Source: Torreya grandis (Eukaryota; Streptophyta; Pinopsida; Cupressales; Taxaceae). From it: 64,000 nucleotides of DNA. The notes beneath the pieces are model-generated. The model did not search any database. It was given only the letters and a program-made list of their open reading frames with translations, and was not told where the DNA came from. Shown piece after piece: positions 48,623-59,499 of the stretch. Numbering within the stretch: position 1 is the stretch's first letter; each line of letters begins with the position of its first letter. A program made the position numbers and the translations under genes. The stretch lies in assembly GCA_037957365.1 (NCBI GenBank), contig JARHVA010000316.1:4163501-4227500 (forward strand). The letters run 5' to 3'.

Positions 48623-48768
48623 TGTGTGGTGTAAATTATTGTTTCAATTTTATTTCATATCTTGAATGTGTGATTAAGTGGTTAAATAAAAGAAATCAGA
48701 TTAAGTAAAAAGATATATAATATATTTATTCACCTACCCCCCCCTCTCAGTATATTTTGTGCTTAATA
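47666..48768 (+). repeat. C1 3' LTR with expanded repeats
   Basis: 1,103 bases, TGTTGGAAAT...GCTTAATA. TATAAATAAA at 48,151. Longer than the 5' LTR because the GTTGGTGCTC phrase is expanded to about six or seven copies (48,304-48,440). The (CT)n run here is short (about 48,524-48,552) and continues as (AT)n to 48,620. The Tyr-Ile open frames at 48,441-48,708 are microsatellite artefacts. Confidence 0.93.
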
Positions 48769-48773
48769 AGAAA
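48769..48773. repeat. Target duplication of C1, right copy (AGAAA)
   Basis: Perfect match to 41,455-41,459; B's LTR continues directly after it. Confidence 0.9.
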
Positions 48774-50175
48774 TTGTAGAAAAGGAAAACCTAATCTAAG
48801 AATGGTGATACACCAAGATTATCTTCCACACAAATATCATATTCTATTTCACAATACATCAAAACACACAAATCATTCCCAAGCTATAAGGATTCTAACA
48901 CAAATATTTCAACTCAGAGGTGAGATGTGTAAAATGACATAAGGCAAATGAACTAAAAGGAAAACATTGCACATTTCAAAATATTAATACACATGCATAA
49001 GTTCAATACACTTAGACATACTCTGTATGAGAAATTAGATCTAAAAATCTTATTGAAGCATGAAGGACAAATGATAGAAGGATGAAAACAATAACTTGTT
49101 ATCACTATATGTCTCTTACACACTCAAGAAATTACTCAAAACTTGAAATAAAAAATATTAGTACTTAATGCTTAAAGGCAAAATGTGATATCATTCAAGT
49201 AGGGCTTCACCATACACTGTGTGGTTGTCTTTTCACTAGCCAAAGGGTCATATATATAACAAAGAGGAAGTGAAAGGGGGATACCTTTAACACCAAAGAG
49301 AGGAATCAATTAGTTGGAAGTCTCCATCTTCAGTTGAAACTATCTTTGCAAGGGATGCTCATTCCATCCATTTGCTTCATCCATGTCATCTCCTATGGTT
49401 ACATGGTTTAATCTATTCTCTCAAAGATGTTTCTCTAATGGTTGTGCTAATAGAAACAAGATATTCTTGGGCTGATTCATGGCATTAAAGTGGTTATCCA
49501 CCTATTCAATATTTGTCATTTTCATTCCATTGGCCTTGTCTTCCTCCTTTGATTGGTCATTACAAAATTATAAGGATCCTAGTTGATCAATGGCGATATG
49601 GGCCCTCTCACTGCTTTGACGAATGGACACAATCCTTTGGATCTACTTATGAATCTTTTTGTTTGAACACCAATGGTTAGCTCATTATCTTGAAGTTGAC
49701 ATTCATTCAATCGTCATTCCACTTTGACAACTCCTTCAAAGGCATTTTCCTTTTCTTCCCTTAAAACCATCCTTATACAAAATCTGCAAGTGTATTTCAA
49801 TGGGCTTTTCAAAAGTGTCCCTTTGTATTGCTCAACATGCCCTTCGACAATCCTTCTATGGACTCTACACAAGTGTCTATATGCTTCAAAATTCTCAAAT
49901 ATTCCCTTTCTATGGACTCTGAAGGTGTCCATTTTATTTGAAACCATCTCTGTATGGACTCCATTCAAGTGTCTATACACTTAGGACTTTTCCCAAGTGT
50001 CCCTTCGAACCTTTGGAAGTGGACCAATGTACTTTTCTGAAGGACACTTTTGAAGACAAAAGACCCTTCAGACTTTTTGTAGGGCACTTTCATGAGGAAA
50101 AACTTATTTTAGAAAGCTTGAAGTGTCCAATTCTTTCAATAAAGTTGGAAGGACAAATTCCTTCGAAGAAGCTAC

Positions 50176-50878
50176 TGTTAGGTGACCCTCTTGTCCAATG
50201 GAAGCACAATTGATTACTTTCTTATAATCAATTAAACACGGAATTATACCAGAATGATTAAGTAACTAGAAACTTGAGACAGCAAAGAATTTGAGAGACA
50301 ATACACACTCTTGTATTAAATACTACTAGAATAAAATACAATAAGGAAGATGCCACTTCTTCCTCCACCTCAAAGGCTTGCCACACCTCAAGACCTTCTT
50401 CCCTCTCTCTCTTGCTCAACACAACAACTCTACAACCTGAGTTATTATCCTCTCCTTGAATTCGTCCACTAATCTCCTTGACCTTACTTTCTTGTAGATC
50501 TTCTTGACCTTACTTACTTCAATGCTTTTACTTGCCTGCTTAATTTACAATACATGCCTCATGGGTCTTTAAATAGGATCCCATGCATACAAAAATAAAA
50601 TTCTAATTAAAATAATTAGACACACAGCTCGTGACTATAATTAGTCCTTTACATGCAAACACTCGCTTCACTTAACTGATTGTTCGTCAACAACAATTCT
50701 GGAACCGCCACAGGCGACCGACGTCGGTCCTTATCTGTCTAGTGCTGACCGACGTCGGCTGACTACCTGTCGATGTCGGTTGCCTTCTGCACTGGTAATG
50801 ACCAACACCTGTACTTCTAAAACTTAGCAACCTCTTCATGTCTGCAACAGTTGAAGCTTTTAGCTCCACACCCTAACA
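50176..50878 (-). repeat. C2 3' LTR
   Basis: 703 bases. TATA-like minus-strand CTATTTAAA at 50,568-50,576. Contains an exact ACCGACGTCGGT at 50,717 and a near copy at 50,748. PPT (minus AAGTGGGAGAT) lies directly right of it at 50,879-50,890. Confidence 0.93.
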
Positions 50879-51714
50879 ATCTCCCACTTGGAGATAAACA
50901 ACTGCAATCTGTACCTGTACCTATACACCATCTACTTTGTTCCCTTGGCTCTGTATCCCTCTTCAAAGTCACTCTTGAAGATCAACCACCACAAAAACTA
51001 TGATGGTATACCTATCAATTATGCCAAAATAATTTTGCTGCTCCTAAATTCTTCATGACATACTTCTGAACCAACTCTACCCTTAGCTCAGAAAACTCCC
51101 TGTATATGAAACCCTGCAACAAGCACCACAATACAATAACAGGATAATGTAGCTAATATTATCCAACCTGGTAAAGATAAATACAATGGTCAAATCTCTA
51201 TTATTCTGTAGCCTAATCAAGACCATATACCATAGCCTTCTATCTCATGTGTCCATCCACTCTCTTCTCTAATTTGGGAATCCATCCCTTATCCAGTGCT
51301 TAGCTCCCATTGTTTCTGGATTCTACCTGCATTGCTTCTTCTATCTTCCTAGTTCTAGACCATCAGTAAGCAATATAAAGAAGGTGAACAATTAATATGA
51401 GGTTCACTTACCATTTCTGACCTCTATATGGGTGTTTGAGACTCCTTGACAGCTTGTTGTCTGCCCAATATCCGTTCCAGTGACCGATCTTAGCCATCTC
51501 CCAGTCTGCTCCCAATCGATGTCGATTCCCTGCACTGACCCTAACTGCCAACATCATTTCCCTAGCTGACACCGGTGTCCCCCCTACCGACATCGGTTCC
51601 TGATAACCGACGTCGGTCTTCTCCTATCGACTTTACCGACCCTGCTAGTCTGCACATGACTGATGTCGGTTTTTGTCTGGCCGACGTCGGTGCCATGGAA
51701 GCACCGACGTCGGT
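50717..51714. promoter_or_regulatory. ACCGACGTCGGT palindrome cluster in C2 (LTR and 3' region)
   Basis: Exact 12-base palindromes at 50,717, 51,606 and 51,703, plus one-mismatch copies at 50,748 and 51,680 and decayed forms near 51,512, 51,577 and 51,658. The other LTR has another exact copy at 53,854. The GACGTC centre is the core bound by plant bZIP proteins (known for such cores), so these may be LTR control sites; that is inference. They are strikingly CpG-rich for this AT-rich window. Confidence 0.5.
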
Positions 51715-51716
51715 AC

Positions 51717-52489
51717 CTATGTTTTCCTGTAAGTGATGATTTCTTTATCCGTGAGCTCATCTTGGATCATAACCCTGTCCATACTGCCCTGCTCAGATTT
51801 ATTCAGCCCCTGTGACTGATCTCTGTCCATCATCTCCTCCGTAAACACCAAGGGCTCTTTGTTCCTGTCAAAAGCATCAAATTTTATTTTTCTGCAATGA
51901 ACTTTATCTATGCTTTCTGAATCTGAACACATACCTTTTGAATCAAGAACATCCATTCCCTTCTTATTCATGTGACCAAGCCTATTAAGCCACATCTTCA
52001 AATCTACAGCTGAAGTGGATAAACCAGAAGTAGAATCAGCAATACAAGTAGATAGATAAAGAGTACCTACTTTCTTACCTCTTGCTAAAACAAGTGCTCC
52101 CTTGGTAACCTTCCAAGAGTCCGTTGTGAGGGTTATTGTGCATCCCTCATCACCCAACCTTCCTACAGAGACCAAACTCTACTTCAGAACTGGGACATGC
52201 ATGACCTCCTTCAACACCCATGTGTTGTCAATCTGCAATCTCAGTTGCACTTTCCCTTTGCCAACTATTTGACAAGGTGTTCCATCCCCTAAATAAAGCA
52301 CTCCAAAGTCTCCCTGGACATACTCATGGAACAAATCTCTATTTTGGGATGCATGAAAAGAAGAACCAGAATCTAAAATCCATGATCCTACCTGACTATC
52401 CAAAGAAAGTATGAGAGCGTCCTGTACCATAATATTTGCATCCTTTGCTTCTTCATTACCTTCATGTTGATTCTCTTTATCTCTCAACC
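51717..52489 (-). pseudogene. C2 protease and truncated pre-integrase region
   Basis: Open frame 52,179-52,487 carries SWILDSGSSFHASQNRD (protease active site DSG), YLGDGTPCQIVGKG and LKEVMHVPVLK. After one TAG, 51,717-52,175 continues SVGRLGDEGCTITL and MWLNRLGHMNKKGMDVLDSKG, the start of the pre-integrase module. It then jumps directly into a Glu/Asp/Ser-rich tail (DRNKEPLVFTEEMMDRDQSQG) that resembles the linker before RT in other copia elements. The His/Cys pair of the zinc module is incomplete. This marks an internal deletion of integrase, RT and RNase H while the frame stays open to 51,717. Confidence 0.85.
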
Positions 52490-53237
52490 AAAACTCCTTC
52501 TTTGTGTGTCCTCTCTTTCCATAAAACCAACAGGTAATACCTTTGGATTCAGACCTCCTTCCTGACCTTGATTTCCCTTGCTTTATATTCTCTTTTTGCC
52601 TTCCCCTGCTTTCTGCACTTAGAGCATTACCTGATGATTCACCTGTGCTTCTCTTGCGTATTTATTCATTCAATATCACACTCACAACATCATCAACTTT
52701 TAAGATTTTAGAAGCAGATGCAGAATTACTTACTGCCATAACCAAACTGTCCCAACTTTCAGGCAATGAACATAAAATCAAGAGAGCCTTTACCTCATCA
52801 TCAAAAACAATATTGACTGAAGCTAAATAGTTTACCAAACCATGGAAATCACTAAGATGAGCATGTACTGATCCACCTTCCTACATTTGCAAAGTAAATA
52901 GCTGCTTCATAAGAAATACCTTATTAGAAGCCGAGGGCTTTTCGTATAAATTTACCAAGGAATTTATCAACTCTTCTGTTGTCTTACACTGTGATAAGTT
53001 GGAAATCACAGACGATGCAAGGCTCAACCTTATGGAACCTAGAGCCTTCCGATCAAGAACATTCCATTCTTCATCCTTCAAATCTATGGGCTTGCATGCA
53101 ACCCCACCCAACGGTAAGTACAAATCCTTCTGATACAGATAGTCCTCTATCTGCATCCGCCAATGTTGATAATTCTTGCCGTTAAACTTCTCCATTTTTA
53201 GCTTACTTTCTTCTACCATTGCTAAACTCCCACTCAA
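52490..53237 (-). pseudogene. C2 gag
   Basis: Starts at ATG 53,237 (MSGSLAMVEESKLKMEKFNG), a classic copia gag N-terminus (the FNGxNYxxWRMQIEDYL phrase follows). The 118-residue open frame ends with LFTLQM then TAG where CAG would continue into EGGSVHAHLSDFHGL. It then reads on through ALLILCSLPESWDSL and VILNE to the knuckle CWFYGKRGHTKKEF (about 52,540-52,495), in which the second Cys is Tyr and the third is Phe. Only two or three stops in about 250 codons, so it is fairly recent. Confidence 0.88.
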
Positions 53238-53298
53238 TCAAAAAACCCTATGAATGACCTGTAATCAAAAAACAATAACCTGCTCCCTACAAACCGTA

Positions 53299-53310
53299 GC
53301 TCTGATACCA
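53299..53310 (-). other. C2 primer binding site, initiator Met tRNA
   Basis: Minus strand TGGTATCAGAGC, two bases inside the 5' LTR end. Confidence 0.95.
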
Positions 53311-53312
53311 AC

Positions 53313-54033
53313 TGTTAGGTGACCCTCTTGTCCAACGGAAGCACAATTGATTACTTTCTTATAAGCAATTAAACACAAAATTATACCAGAATGATTAAGT
53401 AACTAGAAACTTGAGACAACAAAGAATTTGAGAGACAATACACACTCTTGTATCAAATATTACTAGAAGAAAATACAATAAGGAAAATGCCACTTCTTCC
53501 TCCACCTCAAAGGCTTGCCACACCTCAAGACCTTCTTCCCTCTCTCTCTTGCTCAACACAGCAACTCTACAACCTGAGTTATTATCCTCTCCTTGAATGC
53601 TTTCGTTGATCTCCTTGACCTTACTTGCTTGTAGATCTTCTTGACCTTACTTGCTTCAATGTTTTTACTTACCTGCTTAATTTACAATACATGCCTCATG
53701 GGTCTTTAAATAGGATCCCATGCATACAAAAATAGAATTCTAATTACAATAATTAGACATGCAGCTCATGACTATAATTAGTCCTTTACATGCAAACACT
53801 CGCTTCACTTAACTGACTGTTCGTCAACAACAGTTCTGGAACTGCCACAGGCGACCGACGTCGGTCCCTGTCTGTTTGGTGCTGACCTATGTCGGTCGAC
53901 TACCTACTGACATCGGTTGCCTTCTGCACTGGTAATGACCGACGTCAGTCATACTGCCGATGCCAGTACTTCTAAAACTCAGCAACCTCTTCATGTCTGC
54001 AATAGTTGAAGCTTTTAGCTCCACACCCTAACA
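53313..54033 (-). repeat. C2 5' LTR
   Basis: 721 bases, pair of 50,176-50,878. TATA-like CTATTTAAA (minus) at 53,705-53,713. Contains ACCGACGTCGGT at 53,854 and ACCGACGTCAGT at 53,938. Confidence 0.93.
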
Positions 54034-54438
54034 GCTGCAAGGGACACTTTCCTTCGGATTGGTTGAAAAGACCCTTCAAAAAAGTGCAAAGTATCCCTTC
54101 AAAAAAATTGAAGTAGACTAATTATTTCATTGAAAAACCTGTTTGAACACTTTCATTAGAAAAAGACCCTTCAAACTTTTTGAAAGTGTCCTTTTGGACT
54201 TTTTTTGAAGGACACTTTGAAGAAAAAGACCCTTCAACAATCTATAATGTACCCTTTGAAATTATTGTTTTAGACAAAAAGTCTAAAATAATTCTTTTAA
54301 AAAAGTTGTAAAAACATTTCCTTTAGAGAAGTGGCAAAGATCAATTCTTCCAAAAAAAAATTCCAAAACAAAAAGTCCAAAAGAATTCCTTTGGAAAGTT
54401 GCAAAGGAGAATTCTCTTATAAAAGTTACAAAGGAGAA

Positions 54439-54479
54439 TTCTTTCAGACTTTTTGTTTGAAAGAAAAAGTCTGAAAGAA
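54439..54479. repeat. Perfect 16-base stem, 9-base loop, in B's left LTR
   Basis: TTCTTTCAGACTTTTT at 54,439-54,454 pairs with AAAAAGTCTGAAAGAA at 54,464-54,479. A related inverted pair is at 63,304-63,332 in the right LTR. Made from the AAAAAGTC words that fill this part of the LTR. Confidence 0.85.
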
Positions 54480-54843
54480 AGAACAAAACCTTTGGAAACT
54501 CAAAATTTCCCTTCAAAAAAGTGGAATTGCCCTTCAAAAAAGTGGAATTACCATTTGAAAAAGTGGTAAGTGTCCCTTCTCAAGAGAAAAAGACCCTTCA
54601 ACATTCCTAAAATGTACCCTTCAAAAAACCTGTTTAAGACCAATTTCTTTAGACTTTAATGTTTCAAACAAAAATTCAGAAAGAACTCTCTTTGAGACTT
54701 AGACAAAAAGACAAAATAAAGGCTTCTGAAGGAAATGAAACTTGGTCTTTCCTTGCTGTGGGGATGAACCAATAAAGATGTTGCACTTAGTCAAAATAAA
54801 GATGCAAAACCTAGAAGTGAAAAATGGCTAACATTCTTGGTGA

Positions 54844-55459
54844 TTCCAATGGGAGGCATACCTTCTATGCCAAAAAATAATTGCATAAATCCTTCCATTA
54901 GGCATGGAGTCATGCATATAGTCACTCAAAATGACTTGAACAAAACTTGGCTCAAAAACACAAGCTAGATTGATTCACATGCACAATGCAGAGACACACA
55001 CCAAATAAAAGGAAGGAAACACACTTGTGATACAAAGCACTTAGGGAACATAACAACAAACTAAAAGAAACACACACCTAAGATAATATTTAAAAAATAG
55101 GCTTGCAAGGATTAGAATTAGGACTTTAGATATATCCCATTCACAAGGATAGGCAATTCTTCTCCATTTATCTTGGTTAACCAGAAAGAGTTGCTCTACT
55201 TGCACTTGCTAATGATGTAAGGGCCACTCCTCAAAGTGTTAAAATTTGTGTCTGCCTAGTTTTTCTCTATCATCATCCCATTTAAAAAATAAGTCACCCT
55301 CCTTGAACACTCTTACACTTGCTCTTTTGTCAAAAGACTTCTTCATGAGTACTTGGTGGTATTCCATGGTCTTATGTGCATTATCTTACTTCTTGCAGTT
55401 GCATTAGTTCTATCAATCTAACCTCCATTGGAGTATTTTCAAGTAGTTATAACTAATAT
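54844..55459 (-). other. Element B 3' non-coding region
   Basis: Between integrase and the 3' LTR. No conserved frame. The expected purine-rich PPT next to the LTR start is not evident (minus strand reads GGAATCACCAAGAA before TGTTAGCC), so it may be altered. Confidence 0.55.
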
Positions 55460-56250
55460 TTAAGTTCTATAGTAGGGAGTTATTGAGATATGGATAACCT
55501 ATCCTCTCTCCCATAAACAAGCATAAAGGGAGAAGTACCAATTGATCTTTTATGAGTAATCTTGTTATCCCATAAGGCTGTCTTAAACTTGATGTGCCAT
55601 AATCTTTGATTGTTCTCCAATGTCCTCTTGATGATCTTGATGAGATTATTTTTAGTAGACTCAACCAATCCATTACCTTAAGGGCAATAATTGGATGAGG
55701 TGCTCAATTAAACTCTATTCCTATTTACCCAATCAAAAGTTTTAGTAGTTATGAAAGTAAGTGCATTATTAGAAATGATAACATGGAGAACTTCAAACCT
55801 TGTTATAATGCTCTCATAGAACTCTAAGATTGAATTTTCTCTTTCCTCCTTTAATGCAACAACCTCTACCCACCTTGTGAAGTAGTCATTAGCAGTCAAT
55901 ATCCATTTGTATCCAACACTTGATGGAGGGTTGATCATACCAATGAAATCAAGGCCCCATTACATGAAATTTTGGTCTACTTGGATAGGATTCAATGGAA
56001 GGGATACAAGCTTATAGTTGCCTAAAAAGAAGGAATATTGAGGGCTCTTTTTAGTCCAATGTTAACAATCCTTAAAAAAAACTAGGCCAATAGTAACCAG
56101 CCCTCAATATCTTTACAGTTCTCATCTTAGGAGAGAAATAACCTCCATCTGCACTATTGTGAAACTTTTCCAACAGCATACCAAATTTATCACTATCAAC
56201 ACACCTCAATAGCACACCATTCACATCTTTATTAAAAATAATACCATCTA
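55460..56250 (-). pseudogene. Element B integrase, broken
   Basis: Zinc-binding part is badly damaged (56,250-56,050). The core reads GLDFIGMINPPSSVGYKW and NDYFTRWVEVVAL (55,965-55,850), then LHVIISNNALTF and, after stops, NGLVESTKNN (about 55,680-55,655) and SPFMLVYGRE near 55,515. First Asp and the Glu are retained; the middle Asp is Asn (ISNNA instead of ISDNA). The open pieces are 55,708-55,938 and 55,480-55,668. No chromodomain is seen downstream; the C-terminal part fades out before 55,440. Confidence 0.85.
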
Positions 56251-56383
56251 AAAGACAATAAGGAATGGTCTACAATCTAAAATACCTTCTTTGAGACCTG
56301 TTCAATCCATTGGGGCACTCACCATTTTGAAGGAAACTAATGATGTCTTGTGTCTAACTTTGAATTTGTATGTGATCAGCTGA

Positions 56384-57700
56384 TTAGGGTTGAACTTGGT
56401 TGATCAAGGTTTTTTCATGATGATATTGAACACCTAAATCTAAATTCTCACATAACCCTTTACCTCTCACCAAGTTTTTCACATTGATGTTTACATCATA
56501 CTCCATGACCTTGGTAATCAACCCAAATCTCTTTTCATTGAGGTCTTTGCTTAGAAGAAACTCCTTGGTACTAGGATGAGAAACCATGATATGTATCCTA
56601 TTGTTTGAAATCATGTCTCTAAATTTTTTCAATCCTCTTATCACAACCAAAGCTTGTTTCTTAACAAATGAATATGTGCCCTCATAATCTTCTAATCCTT
56701 GGTTGAAGGATGTAATTGATTGCTCTACCTCTTCATCATTATTTTTCATGAGCATAGCTAATATTGTATCAAGGTTAGAAAAGGTATAGAGTATTAAATT
56801 CATGGAAAATTTTGGTCTCAAGAGAGTAGGATATTTTTCAATTGCTTTCTTGATTTCCTCAAAACTACTCTTACCTTCCTTTGTCCAAGCAAAATCTTGG
56901 TTCTTCTTGAGCATGGCTATGATAGGCTTTACCATAGCTACAAAACTAGGGATAAACCTTCTTACAAAGTTTATTTTCCCCAAGAATCTTTGAATTCCTT
57001 TCTTGTGTTGAGGTAAAGACAAGCTTAGAATAGCCTCAATCCTCTCAGGGTTAATTGATAAGCCTTCTTTGGAAATAAAATGACCCAACAACTTACCCTC
57101 ATAGACATCAAAGATGCACCTTTTTAGATTAAGGGATATTCCAAACTCCATAAATTTCTCAAATACCTTCCTTATATATTCCATATTATTAGCAAAATCT
57201 TTTAAAAAAAAGGTTATATCATCAAGGTACACAAGGAAAAGCTTATTGATCAAACCTTAAAATCCATGTCCATTGCCCTTTGAAATGTAGCTCTAGTATT
57301 ATATAAACCAAATGGAATATTCTTGTAGGCAAAGGTTCCCCATTTTATGGTGAAAGTTATCTTGAATTGATCCTCTTCATTCACTATTATTTGATTGTAG
57401 CCTAAATAACCTACAAGAAGTGAGAAGCATTGAGAACCTGAAACAACTTGCAGAATTTGTTCCATGGAAGGTAGTGGATAATGATCCTTGAGAGACACTT
57501 TATTAAGATCTTAAAAATCCACACAAAGTTTTATCTCTCCATTATTATTTTGGATAGTCACAAGATTAGCCACTCAAGTTTAGTGTTTGATATGAAAGAT
57601 AATCCTAGACTCAATCAACTTGGTCAACTCTTTCTTCATGAGTTCCTCTATCTTGGGATTGATAGGCCTTTTTTTTGCCTAAATGGTTTAGCTGTAGGTT
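56384..57700 (-). pseudogene. Element B reverse transcriptase and RNase H
   Basis: Two overlapping open frames: 57,250-57,498 (fingers/palm: HYPLPSMEQIL, GYLGYNQI, KWGTFAYKNIPFGLYNTRATFQRAM) and 56,384-57,253 (289 residues: VYLDDITFF at residues about 8-16, then KRCIFDVYEGKLLGHFIS, NPERIEAI, FLGKINFVRRFIP, DFAWTKE and an RNase H-like part to the end). They differ by a frameshift near 57,250. The YLDD box is intact (57,219-57,233), but the first catalytic Asp of motif A is Val (LLVGYLGYNQI, where LLDGYSGYNQI is usual). RNase H lacks an obvious DAS motif (reads YTFSNLDTILA). N-terminal RT beyond 57,500 has stops. Confidence 0.88.
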
Positions 57701-58149
57701 TTAAGTCAATGGTGTGATGAGCTAGACTTGGATAAAACCATTTCAAATATTTATATTCCCAAGAAAAAATGTCATGGAATTCTTTTCACAATTCAATAAA
57801 GGTCTACCTCTCGAATAGAGAACATACTTTACCAATTTTTAGGAGCTTGTCCTTGTAAATCATGACTCTTTCATAGTTCTCCTCTTTTTTTGGAATGATC
57901 ACTCTTTCTCTCTTATTTTTATCATATTCATTGAAAAAACTCTCCAAGTTAATCAGCCCCTTAGGTATATTGTTTGTCTTTAGCTGAATAACTTGTTCTT
58001 CATATTAATCATGCAATCTCTTTTGATTCCTTGAGGATAATCCTGCCTCATTTTGCAAGAAGTGTGCAATGTGTTCATCACTCTCAAACACTTTCCATGA
58101 TACTTAATTATATAGAATATAATTCCTCACAATGATTTTGATATGATAC

Positions 58150-58600
58150 TGATCCTTCTCCTTCCCTACATTAGCAACTGTGTCAAACTATGCTCATATG
58201 GCAGCCAATCTATCAACATGTTTATTTGATCCCCTTGGTATGGGCTGTATGTTGAAGGCATCAAAGTATTCAATTATGTCCCACACCTTATAATATAGGA
58301 TTTAATCAAGGGATTCTTAGTTGTAGCTTGAATTCTCACTTGATGGATGACCAATTCACTATCTCCATAAACCTTCAAATTCTTGATCCCTCTCTTATTT
58401 GCCCATTAGAGGCCATGAACCAGGCCCTTCATATTCTACCACAATGCAGGTGTAGCTAAAATGAAATATATATGAGTAGTATTTTTTTTTTATGGATAAA
58501 CTAACATAACACAAACTCTTACACCTAATTTTCTTCTTGAGCCATCAAAGAACAATTCCCACATCCCATCAAGTTCATGGTCTTCATTAGTGAGTGAAGG
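58150..58600 (-). pseudogene. Element B extra RNase H, placed before RT
   Basis: Minus strand reads WELFFDGSRRKLG (FFDGS at 58,538-58,552), then MKGLVHGL with a nearby stop, and LKVYGDSELVIHQVR (58,330-58,378), the FDGS / helix / YGDS series of an RNase H. It lies between protease (59.0-59.3 kb) and RT (57.7-56.9 kb). A standard RNase H follows RT as expected, and only about 220 bases lie between that and the integrase zinc-binding part, so there is no second copy in the usual Tat position. A few stops break the frame. The catalytic acidic residues DGS and GDS are retained. Confidence 0.78.
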
Positions 58601-58639
58601 GATTGAAATATCTTTTCCATTTATACAATAAACTCCCAA

Positions 58640-59274
58640 ATCAGTTTCTTATATGAATGTATATGGATCTATTCTACATGTTTTAGTGTTGTACTTATCA
58701 AGGATAATATCAAAAATACCTTCAAGGGTAAAACATGCTTCACCATATATGATATATTCTTCTTCTTTTCTAATAAGATAAATCTGATTTGAGTTTGTCT
58801 CCATGTATGGCTCAATATGAAACCTTGCTAAGGGTTGAGTATTTATAGTCACCTTGGTTCCATATCTTTTTTTAAAAGATATAAAAAACTAATCAATAGA
58901 AAGGTACCCTCCTATCTTATCTGTGAAGTCCCTTGACAAGTAGATAACAAAATGGGTTGGAAGGTCTACCACCACAATGTCCTGTAAAATGGGGAAACTT
59001 GGGCAATTATGTAGGAAATTTTTTAGACCTCTGACCAATCCCATGTCTTGGTTGGATTCCCATCAAGCTTCAACATAACTTTACTATGTAGTTCATACTT
59101 CAATCTCAATTTATCAACCACCACCTTAGGCATGATAATGGTACTAGCTTTACTATCTACAATACAATTGTGAACCAATTTGTATCCCATAATGAGTATG
59201 AGGTAGAAGGGTGGAGGATTTTTAGATTTGGTGGAGGGATATAAGACATGACTTGGGGAATTAGTAAGGGCCAC
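58640..59274 (-). pseudogene. Element B aspartic protease and adjoining region
   Basis: Open piece 59,023-59,274 reads VHNCIVDSKASTIIMPKVV, matching the gypsy protease active-site loop xDSGAS; Gly is Lys here (at 59,143-59,160), which should damage the flap-active-site geometry, while the Asp is kept. The sequence continues with LPTHFVIYLSRDF and, in the open piece 58,649-58,852, FHIEPYMETN and EACFTLEGIFD, a region between protease and the extra RNase H with no assigned function. Stops separate the pieces. Confidence 0.75.
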
Positions 59275-59499
59275 ACTATTGTGCTTTGAAGTTTTAGGGG
59301 ATACATGAATGTTTGCAAGTTATTCTTGTAACAACTCCTTTTGACCAGACATATGCAAGACTTTCCAAAGAGATATGCTTGTCTTGGAATTATTCAAAGT
59401 ATAAATAATGTTTAGAGGGTAAGTATTCACATTTTCTTGCATTATTGAAGGTATTGGGGGAGTCTAAACCTATTTTTCCATAGGTTTGACAATCTTATT

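Larger units (their letters stand above)
41460..48768 (+). mobile_element. Element C1: Ty1/copia retrotransposon in B's left LTR
   Basis: 5' LTR 41,460-42,406, PBS 42,409-42,420, gag-pol in one long broken frame, PPT 47,652-47,663, 3' LTR 47,666-48,768. Flanked by AGAAA at 41,455-41,459 and 48,769-48,773; the empty site is visible in B's right LTR. Domain order protease, integrase, RT, RNase H is diagnostic of copia. All domains are present, and most breaks are single stops, so it is a nearly full-length but dead copy. Its last LTR base pair reads TA where the 5' LTR has CA. Confidence 0.95.
50176..54033 (-). mobile_element. Element C2: internally deleted Ty1/copia element in B's left LTR
   Basis: LTRs 50,176-50,878 and 53,313-54,033 with TGTTAGG...CCTAACA ends; about 95 percent identical over the first 180 bases by eye. 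PBS for initiator Met tRNA and a PPT are both present. The internal 2.43 kb encodes only gag, protease and the start of the pre-integrase module; integrase core, RT and RNase H are missing. Flanks are GCTAC (50,171-50,175) and GCTGC (54,034-54,038), a one-mismatch target duplication; B's right LTR shows the empty site. Less AT-rich and better preserved than all its neighbours, so probably the youngest insertion or one of the two youngest. Confidence 0.93.
41270..54843 (-). repeat. Element B 3' LTR, interrupted by C1 and C2
   Basis: Three pieces: 41,270-41,459, 48,774-50,175 and 54,039-54,843, together about 2.4 kb, collinear with the right LTR 61,150-63,479. The match includes TCACCCTAGAAGAGAGTGTTC, CTAAGAATGGTGATACACCAAG, TTGGAAGTCTCCATCTTCAG and AGTGTCCCTTCGAACCTTTG. 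Ends TGGCTAACA at 54,843. TATA-like GTTATATATATGACCC (minus) lies at 49,246-49,260. The part near 54,439-54,479 forms a 16-base perfect stem. Confidence 0.88.

Noticed and set aside
48441..48708. Two overlapping 74- and 86-codon open frames
   Set aside because: Their core is the (CT)n(AT)n run in C1's 3' LTR.
49714..50213. Open frames of 86-91 codons on both strands in B's left LTR
   Set aside because: The same sequence exists in the right LTR, overlaps on both strands, and has no motif.
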